From NCBI GenBank assembly GCA_005879315.1, contig VBLC01000063.1, positions 1 through 45,450 of the forward strand: 45,450 nt of DNA, read 5' to 3'. Within the stretch, counting starts at the first letter, position 1. Each line of letters begins with the position of its first letter. Positions 40,296-45,450 of this stretch are shown one piece after another. Under the pieces are notes generated by a model, which worked only from the letters and a program-made list of their open reading frames with translations, made no database searches and had not been told where the DNA came from. The translations under genes were made by a program, and so were the position numbers. The stretch is from Deltaproteobacteria bacterium (lineage in GTDB: Bacteria > Myxococcota > Myxococcia > Myxococcales > 40CM-4-68-19).

Positions 40296-42377
40296 ATGCG
40301 AATGGCCGTCGCCTTCTTGCTCGCCGCCGCCTGCGCCACGCTTTCCCACGAGACGCGCTCTGCTTCCGACCCGGGCTGGACCTTCGCCGCCACCCAGCCC
40401 GTCGACGTGCCGCCCCTGAGGACCCGCTGGACGGCGGAAGAGCTGAAGCAGACCTGCGACGACGCCGAGAAGCTCGCCGACCGCAAGCTCGCCGAAGTGG
40501 TGGCGGTGCCCGACGCGCAGCGCGACTTCGCCAACACCGCGGACGCGATCGAGCAGATCACCACCGACTGGGGCGACACCGTCGGCCGGCTCGGCTTCAT
40601 GAAGGACATCCACACCGACGCCAAGGTGCGCGCCGCCGCCGCTGCCTGCGAGGAGGAGGCGGGCAAGTACGCTGTCCGCGTCGGGGCGCGCAAGGATCTC
40701 TACCTGGCGATGAAGGGGTGGCTGGATGGCAAGGGCAAGAGCGAGCAGCTCTCCGTCGAGCAGCGGCGCCTGGTGGAGCTGGCGATGCGCGACTTCCACC
40801 GCAGCGGTCTCGACCTGCCCGACGCGGAGCGCGAGAAGCTGGTCAAGCTTCGCGAGCGGCTGGCAGAGTTGCAGACGCGGTTCGCGACGAATCTCGACGA
40901 GGACACGACCTCGATCGAGCTGTCCAAGGACGAGCTCGCGGGGATGCCGGAGAGCTATCTGGCGCGGCTCAAGCCGGGGAGCGCGCCGGGGAAGGTGATC
41001 GCGACCACCAAATATCCCGATTACTTTCCATTGATGGAGAATTGCAAGAACGAGGAGACGCGCAAGAAGATGGAGCGCGCCTTCATGAGCCGGGGCGCCA
41101 AGGAGAACATCAAGCTGCTCGACGAGGCCATCGCGCTGCGCGACCAGGCGGCGCACATGCTCGGCTACGCGACGCACGCCGATTACGTCACCGAGGTGCG
41201 CATGGCTCGCAACGCGCGCGCCGTGGCGGAGTTCGAGTCGCGCCTGCAGGGTCGGCTCAAGGCGCGGCTGCAGTCGGATACGGCGAAGATGGAGGCGCTC
41301 AAGGCGGCCGACACCGGCGCCGCGCACCCGACCATCGACTCCTGGGATTGGCGTTATTACCTCAATCAATTGCGCAAGCGCGACTATGCGCTCGACGACG
41401 AGCAGATCCGCGCCTATTTCCCCGCCGACAAGGTGGTGGCGGGAATGCTCGACGTCTATGCGCGCCTCTTCTCCGTTCAATTCAAGCGCGTGCCGGCGGC
41501 CGAGAGATGGGCCGAGGGGGTGGAGCTCTATGAGATTCACGACGTGCCCAGCGGGCGCTTGTTGGGCAAGTTCCATGTCGATCTCTTTCCCCGCGAAGGA
41601 AAGTTTGGTCACGCCGCCAGCTTCGGCCTCGGCCCGGCGCGCGGGGTGTCCGGCGGATATCAGATTCCGCTCTCGGTCCTGGTGGTGAACTTCGAGCCGC
41701 CGCAGGGAGGGAAGGTCGCGCACCTCTCGCTCAACGAAGTGGACACGCTCTTCCACGAATTCGGCCACATCATGCACCAGTGCCTGACGACGGCGCGCTA
41801 CGCTTCGCTCTCGGGCAGCAACGTGGCCATCGATTTCGTCGAGGCGCCTTCGCAGATGCTGGAGAACTTCGTCTTCGAGCCGGAGGTGCTGGCGGTCATC
41901 TCCGAGGGCCTGCCGGCGGATCTGATGAAGCGCATGGCGGCGGCGCGCCGCTTCGATGCCGGAGTGCGCTACAGCAGGCAAGTCTTTCTCGGCAGCTTCG
42001 ATCTCTTCATCCACACGCACGGCGGCCAGGTCGATTCCGAAGGCGTGGCGCGCAAGCTCTGGGCGGAGGTCATGACCTATCCCGAGCCGCCCGACGCCCA
42101 TTTCGCCGCCGGCTTCGGTCACGTCATGGGCGGATATGATGCCGGCTATTATGGTTATCTCTGGAGCGAGGTCTTCTCCGCCGATATGTTCACGCGATTC
42201 CAGAAGGAAGGAGTCCTCAATCCGAGGACGGGCCGCGAGTATCGCGACGCCATCCTCGCGCAGGGGCGGGTGAAGGATCCGGACGAGCTGCTCAAGCAAT
42301 TCCTCGGCCGCGCGCCGACGGAGGAGGCGTTTCTCAAGCAGATCGGCGTCGGCGGCGCGGGGACGGCGCAGAGGTGA
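40296..42377 (+). CDS. M3-family zinc metallopeptidase (oligopeptidase, exported)
   Basis: This thimet-oligopeptidase-like enzyme has 693 residues and degrades short peptides. The zinc motif HEFGH is at 487-491, the third ligand Glu516 in DFVEAPSQMLENF, and the substrate loop includes GGYDAGYYGYLWSEVFSAD near residues 610-630, all canonical for M3. The N-terminus MRMAVAFLLAAACATLSHE looks like a signal peptide with a possible, imperfect lipobox (Cys13), so it probably acts in the periplasm. A GAGGTG Shine-Dalgarno precedes the ATG. It is divergent from the livKHMGF operon; released amino acids could feed that transporter. The stop overlaps the CPBP remnant start (GTGA). Confidence 0.93.
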   Translation: MRMAVAFLLAAACATLSHETRSASDPGWTFAATQPVDVPPLRTRWTAEELKQTCDDAEKLADRKLAEVVAVPDAQRDFANTADAIEQITTDWGDTVGRLGFMKDIHTDAKVRAAAAACEEEAGKYAVRVGARKDLYLAMKGWLDGKGKSEQLSVEQRRLVELAMRDFHRSGLDLPDAEREKLVKLRERLAELQTRFATNLDEDTTSIELSKDELAGMPESYLARLKPGSAPGKVIATTKYPDYFPLMENCKNEETRKKMERAFMSRGAKENIKLLDEAIALRDQAAHMLGYATHADYVTEVRMARNARAVAEFESRLQGRLKARLQSDTAKMEALKAADTGAAHPTIDSWDWRYYLNQLRKRDYALDDEQIRAYFPADKVVAGMLDVYARLFSVQFKRVPAAERWAEGVELYEIHDVPSGRLLGKFHVDLFPREGKFGHAASFGLGPARGVSGGYQIPLSVLVVNFEPPQGGKVAHLSLNEVDTLFHEFGHIMHQCLTTARYASLSGSNVAIDFVEAPSQMLENFVFEPEVLAVISEGLPADLMKRMAAARRFDAGVRYSRQVFLGSFDLFIHTHGGQVDSEGVARKLWAEVMTYPEPPDAHFAAGFGHVMGGYDAGYYGYLWSEVFSADMFTRFQKEGVLNPRTGREYRDAILAQGRVKDPDELLKQFLGRAPTEEAFLKQIGVGGAGTAQR

Positions 42378-42631
42378 TTGCGCCGCCCCTCACCACTCGC
42401 CAGTCAGCAGAGTTTCCGGAGGCGGCTCCTAATGTCCCCGCCGCAATCGGCGTAGGTGCCGCTATTTTCGCGCTCTTTCACCTCGCGTATGGCGGCGGAG
42501 CGATTGTGACGTTTGTTGCCGGCTGCGTTCTCGGGTGGGCCCGCGAGCGATCGGGGACCCTCCGAGCACCCATCGCCGCGCATGCGATGAACAACGCTAT
42601 CGTTCTCGGATTGCCACTGTTCTTCGCCTGA
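42374..42631 (+). pseudogene. C-terminal remnant of a CPBP (Abi) family intramembrane protease
   Basis: This 85-codon frame holds only the last part of a CPBP glutamic-type intramembrane protease. The FALFHLAYGGG motif is the FxxxH motif, and APIAAHAMNNAIVL is the HxxxN motif, with a hydrophobic helix between. The EExxxR motif that supplies the catalytic glutamates is missing, as are the preceding helices. A full protein would have 200-300 residues. The N-terminal 25 residues are unrelated filler. Its GTG start shares bases with the M3 stop. Third positions are visibly less G/C-rich than in the neighbours, consistent with relaxed selection or foreign origin. Confidence 0.7.
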
Positions 42632-42711
42632 CCTGGCTTCACGCGCTGCATCGGCGACGCAGGCGACCGATACTGCTTGCTGGTCTACCAATCTCGCCGC
42701 TACTCTCCGCC

Positions 42712-44265
42712 ATGCGCGCGACTTTCCTCGCCCTGCTCTTCTCTGGCGCGGCCTGCGTTCACAGCTATGCGTGCCCGAAGCGCGGCGGTCCCACCTGGCG
42801 CGAGTTGCAGAGCTCTCATTTCTTGCTCCGAACGAATCTCGCTGACGGCCAGGCCAACGCGCTGCTCGATGACCTCGAAGAGACGTTGCTGGCGATGACT
42901 GCCATATGGCCCGCGGCGCCGCCGCCCCGGGTACAAGTCTTCGCACCTCGGGACGCACGAGAGACCTCGGAGTTCATTTCACCCCGCGACCTGCTCGGGC
43001 ATCCGGTCAGTTACATCGGATTCTTTGGCGATCCGGTCATCGTCATCGACGGCAGCAAGCCGATCGCCGAACAGGATTACCTCCGACGCAACCTTGCATC
43101 GCTGATGGTCCAACAGAATCTGTTGCGCAGCCCTATCTGGATTCAGATTGGCCTACCCCTCTACCTCGATTCGATCCGCACCGATCGCACGCGAAGGGTC
43201 GCGATCGCGGGCGACACGAACCGCGAGATGATCGGCGCGCTGCTGCAAGTCGGAGCCGCGCCCGTCGAATGGGTGCTGCGTGCCGACCCTGCGTCGCGCG
43301 ATCACTCGCTCTACGTCGAAACCTGCTGGCTGCTGGTCAACCATCTGATGGGCGAAGAGACCGTTGCGATGCGCGCATATCTGCGAGCGCTCGCAGAAGG
43401 TCGCGATCCGGAGGAGGCCTGGAAGTCGAACTTCAGCCGCCTGAAGATGGAGGATCTCGACGCTGCCCTGGCGAGCCATCTCGCGACCCGAAACGTGACG
43501 GTCATCAGCGTGGCGATGCCGCTTCAGATTGCCCCTGTGGCCGCCTCAAGACCGCTGGCAGACGCTGAACTCCACGCGCAGCGGGCGGAGTCGCGGCTTC
43601 ACGTCGGTTTCGCGGTGGGCGATATCACGGACGAGGCACGCGAGGCGCAGCATGAGGATCCGGCCAATCCCCTTGGCATCGCGATCGACGAGAGCCTCAC
43701 CGCGAGCGAGAAGCTGCGGCTCGCGGAGACGGCCTCCGCCGCGCGGCCCGATGACTGGCGCATCTGGTTCCTGCGCTGGTCGCTGGCGGAGCAGATCGCC
43801 TCGGGCGAGCGGTCGACCTGGTCCGTGCATCCGGGGCGGATGGTGGACCGTTACGCCCAGTACCCTCGGACGCTGGAGACTGAGGAAGCAGCGTGGCTCC
43901 AGACGGCACTCAGACTGAAGCCGGACAACGTCTTCGTGTTGAGCGCGTCTACGGTCGCGCGTCTTGCAGAGAGAAATGCGACCGCAGCGTTGCCACTCGC
44001 CGAGACGGCAAACGCTCTCGCGCCAGCACGGCCGCTGCTGCTCGACCAGTTCGCCCTCGCTCTCGCTGGCGTGGGGCGATGCACCGATGCGCTGCGCGTC
44101 GAAGAGCAGGCGATAGCTCGTGAGGCGGACTTGCGGGTGAAGGAAGGTCTGATCTCGTTCGAGCGCATGCACACCTCGCTGGAAGCGGAGTACTTTCAGC
44201 AGAGCGAGGAGCTTCATCGCCGGCTCGGGTCGCACCTCGAAGCGTTCCGGACGGGTTGCCACTAA
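42712..44265 (+). CDS. Lipoprotein-like protein with peptidase-MA-like N-terminus and TPR C-terminus
   Basis: This 517-residue exported protein begins MRATFLALLFSGAACVHSYAC; Cys15 is a probable acylation site although the lipobox is imperfect. Residues 25-240 (LQSSHFLLRTNLADGQANALLDDLEETLLAM..., QVFAPRDARETSEF, DYLRRNLASLMVQQNLLRSPIWIQIGLPLYLDSI) resemble the gluzincin-like domain of uncharacterised exported proteins. The HExxH motif expected in active members is replaced by LMVQQ, so it is probably not a protease. The C-terminal half (about 330-500) is TPR-like helical. I do not recognise a function. It stands alone after the CPBP remnant and has somewhat weaker GC bias than the M3 gene. Confidence 0.75.
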   Translation: MRATFLALLFSGAACVHSYACPKRGGPTWRELQSSHFLLRTNLADGQANALLDDLEETLLAMTAIWPAAPPPRVQVFAPRDARETSEFISPRDLLGHPVSYIGFFGDPVIVIDGSKPIAEQDYLRRNLASLMVQQNLLRSPIWIQIGLPLYLDSIRTDRTRRVAIAGDTNREMIGALLQVGAAPVEWVLRADPASRDHSLYVETCWLLVNHLMGEETVAMRAYLRALAEGRDPEEAWKSNFSRLKMEDLDAALASHLATRNVTVISVAMPLQIAPVAASRPLADAELHAQRAESRLHVGFAVGDITDEAREAQHEDPANPLGIAIDESLTASEKLRLAETASAARPDDWRIWFLRWSLAEQIASGERSTWSVHPGRMVDRYAQYPRTLETEEAAWLQTALRLKPDNVFVLSASTVARLAERNATAALPLAETANALAPARPLLLDQFALALAGVGRCTDALRVEEQAIAREADLRVKEGLISFERMHTSLEAEYFQQSEELHRRLGSHLEAFRTGCH

Positions 44266-44355
44266 GCGAGTTTTCACGCGCGCGTCTTGATCCTAAGATG
44301 AGTGGAGGCGGTGGGTAGAGAACCCCTTCGCGGCCGGAAGCGATCAGGAGGTGCC

Positions 44356-44535
44356 ATGTCTTTATCCGCGCGATTCGATGAAGTTTGTGGTCCTTCAGGG
44401 AAGGTTGTGGATTCCCCGGGAGCAAACTCCGAAGCCGAACGCGCCCCAGCCGGCGCCGGGCGGCTCCGCGACTCCACCTACTCGTGGCGCAGCGCCTCGA
44501 TCGGGTCGAGCCTCGCCGCGGTGCGGGCCGGATAG
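44356..44535 (+). CDS. Short ORF with strong Shine-Dalgarno, antisense to the MacB-type 3' end
   Basis: This 59-codon frame begins MSLSARFDEVCGPSGKVV after an ideal AGGAGG Shine-Dalgarno at 44347-44352. From codon 41 it runs on the opposite strand of the MacB-type permease 3' end, and its C-terminus is just that antisense sequence. No family is recognised. It may be the 5' remnant of a gene truncated by whatever placed the permease here, or an accidental start. Listed because the ribosome-binding site is unusually good. Confidence 0.2.
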   Translation: MSLSARFDEVCGPSGKVVDSPGANSEAERAPAGAGRLRDSTYSWRSASIGSSLAAVRAG

Positions 44536-45450
44536 AAGCCGAAGAAGATCCCGACCAGCACCGAGAAGACCGGCGCGGCGACCATCGCTTCCGGTGGGAT
44601 GTTCATCGACCACCCCAGCGTGCGGCCGAGCATGATCGAGCCGGCCGCGCCCAGCGCCATCCCCAGAAGGCCGCCGCAGACGCTGAGCATCACCGCCTCG
44701 CCGAGGAACTGCATCTGCACCGCGCCCTGGGTGGCGCCCAACGCCAGCCGGATGCCGATCTCTCGCGTCCGCTCCGCCACCGAGACCAGCATCACGTTCA
44801 TGATCCCGATGCCTCCCACCAGCAGCGAGATGCCGGCGATGCTGACGAGCAGCGCCGCGAGAGTGTGACTGGTCTCGATCTGCGCCTTGATGATCTCGTC
44901 GGGGCGGCGAACGTTGAAGTCGTCCTCCTCGCCCGGCTTGATGCGGTGCCGCTGGCGCAAGAGCGAAGTGATCTCGTCGATGGCCGGCTTGACCGCCTCC
45001 GGCGCGACCGCCGAGCAGAGGATGTCGTCGAGCCAGGCCTGATTGCGGCCGCGCAGTTTCTGCTGCGCCGTCGTCCAGGGCAAGAGAAGGGTGTCGTCCT
45101 GGTCCTGGCCGAAGGCGCTGGGCCCCTTGCGCGCCAGGACGCCGACCACCTGGAAGAGCTGGGCGTTGACGCGCACCACCTGGCCGATCGGATCGGCCGT
45201 GCCGAAGAGCTGCTCGCGCACCGTCTGGCCGAGCAGCACGACGCTGCGCACGCGGCGCACGTCCTCCTCGAGAAAGGGCGAGCCCAGCGCGGCGTCCCAG
45301 TGGCGGATGTCGAAATATTCGGCGTTGATGCCGCGCCAGTGGGTCATCCAGTTCTTGTTGCCGAAGACGATCTGGGCGCGGCCGTCGACGTTGGGAGTGA
45401 CGCGCTTGATGAGCGGCATGTCGCGGGCGATGGCCTCGGCGTCGGCCACG
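44478..45450 (-). CDS. MacB/FtsX-family ABC transporter permease, 5' end cut by window edge
   Basis: This is the C-terminal 323 residues of a MacB-type permease, an inner-membrane protein that couples ATP hydrolysis to periplasmic export or lipoprotein/peptide efflux. Residues seen begin inside the periplasmic (MacB_PCD) domain (NWMTHWRGINAEYFDIRHW; VVLLGQTVREQLFG). The FtsX domain follows with three helices: LLVSIAGISLLVGGIGIMNVMLVSVAERTREIGIRLALGAT is the hallmark, and FFGFYPARTAARLDPIEALRHE the canonical end. The gene continues beyond 45450 on the minus strand, and its ATPase partner would be upstream outside the window. Confidence 0.92.
   Translation of the reverse strand, partial: VADAEAIARDMPLIKRVTPNVDGRAQIVFGNKNWMTHWRGINAEYFDIRHWDAALGSPFLEEDVRRVRSVVLLGQTVREQLFGTADPIGQVVRVNAQLFQVVGVLARKGPSAFGQDQDDTLLLPWTTAQQKLRGRNQAWLDDILCSAVAPEAVKPAIDEITSLLRQRHRIKPGEEDDFNVRRPDEIIKAQIETSHTLAALLVSIAGISLLVGGIGIMNVMLVSVAERTREIGIRLALGATQGAVQMQFLGEAVMLSVCGGLLGMALGAAGSIMLGRTLGWSMNIPPEAMVAAPVFSVLVGIFFGFYPARTAARLDPIEALRHE

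Noticed and set aside
38184-42299. A 1371-codon open frame on the minus strand spanning livH, livK and the antisense of the M3 peptidase
   Set aside because: Only the first-listed 38184-39062 part encodes a recognisable protein. The rest is out of frame with livK or antisense to the M3 gene, and stays open because GC-rich codon bias leaves few stops.
1-45450. CRISPR arrays, tRNA or rRNA genes, insertion sequences, toxin-antitoxin or phage genes
   Set aside because: No regularly spaced repeats, cloverleaf-like sequences with CCA ends, transposase motifs or defence-type genes were seen while reading both strands.

Overview
The window is 45.45 kb of GC-rich chromosomal DNA, gene-dense on both strands, with strong third-position G/C bias and long spurious antisense open frames. 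The gene set (short-Q-loop cytochrome bd oxidase, KorAB ferredoxin oxidoreductase, a two-part PilZ protein, many lipoproteins, FlgO/TPR proteins, Pal, Tat-exported binding protein) fits a Gram-negative, probably myxobacterial or related deltaproteobacterial genome. This is an inference; no rRNA or marker gene is present to fix the taxon. I saw no tRNA, rRNA, CRISPR array, insertion sequence or phage gene.

Layout. 1-2592 (minus): the 3' part of cytochrome bd oxidase (cydA, and cydB cut by the left edge), preceded by a remnant of an M48 protease. 2638-6078 (plus): a START-like protein, then korA-korB for 2-oxoacid:ferredoxin oxidoreductase. 6094-8829 (minus): a histidine kinase and a secreted TPR protein. 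9048-13501 (plus): tartrate/malate-type dehydrogenase, ATP-dependent DNA ligase, zinc alcohol dehydrogenase, lipase and a Pal-like lipoprotein. 13498-15800: a CaiB-type CoA transferase and an LhgO-type oxidase transcribed divergently from start codons 5 bases apart. 15830-23796 (plus): FlgO/TPR protein, PilZ protein, a 488-base stretch holding two tiny divergent ORFs with Glu/His-rich tails, an MFS exporter, a thioesterase, an MMPL/RND exporter and a short-chain dehydrogenase. 23793-25898 (minus): ArsR regulator and cupin behind an inverted-repeat operator, and a PLP decarboxylase. 25961-27357 (plus): a beta-propeller protein and a PepSY-like protein separated by an AT-rich terminator.

27339-40192 is dominated by two branched-chain-amino-acid-type (Liv/HAAT) ABC transport operons, both on the minus strand. 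The upstream one (40192 to 35841) is a canonical livKHMGF set with every junction overlapping or within 2 bases. The downstream one (34810 to 27339) is unusual. A Tat-exported binding protein, LivH and LivM are followed by a single-polypeptide LivG-LivF fusion, then directly by a DHDPS-family lyase, a gamma-glutamyltransferase-family hydrolase without a signal peptide, and a GNAT acetyltransferase. It looks like a co-transcribed uptake-and-catabolism operon for an unidentified amide or gamma-glutamyl-type substrate, and is the best candidate in this window for an undescribed system.

The right end (40296-45450) carries an M3 peptidase, a CPBP protease remnant, a large TPR lipoprotein and a MacB-type permease cut by the right edge. 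Three separate C-terminal gene remnants (M48, phosphoesterase, CPBP) show that gene decay is common in this otherwise compact region.
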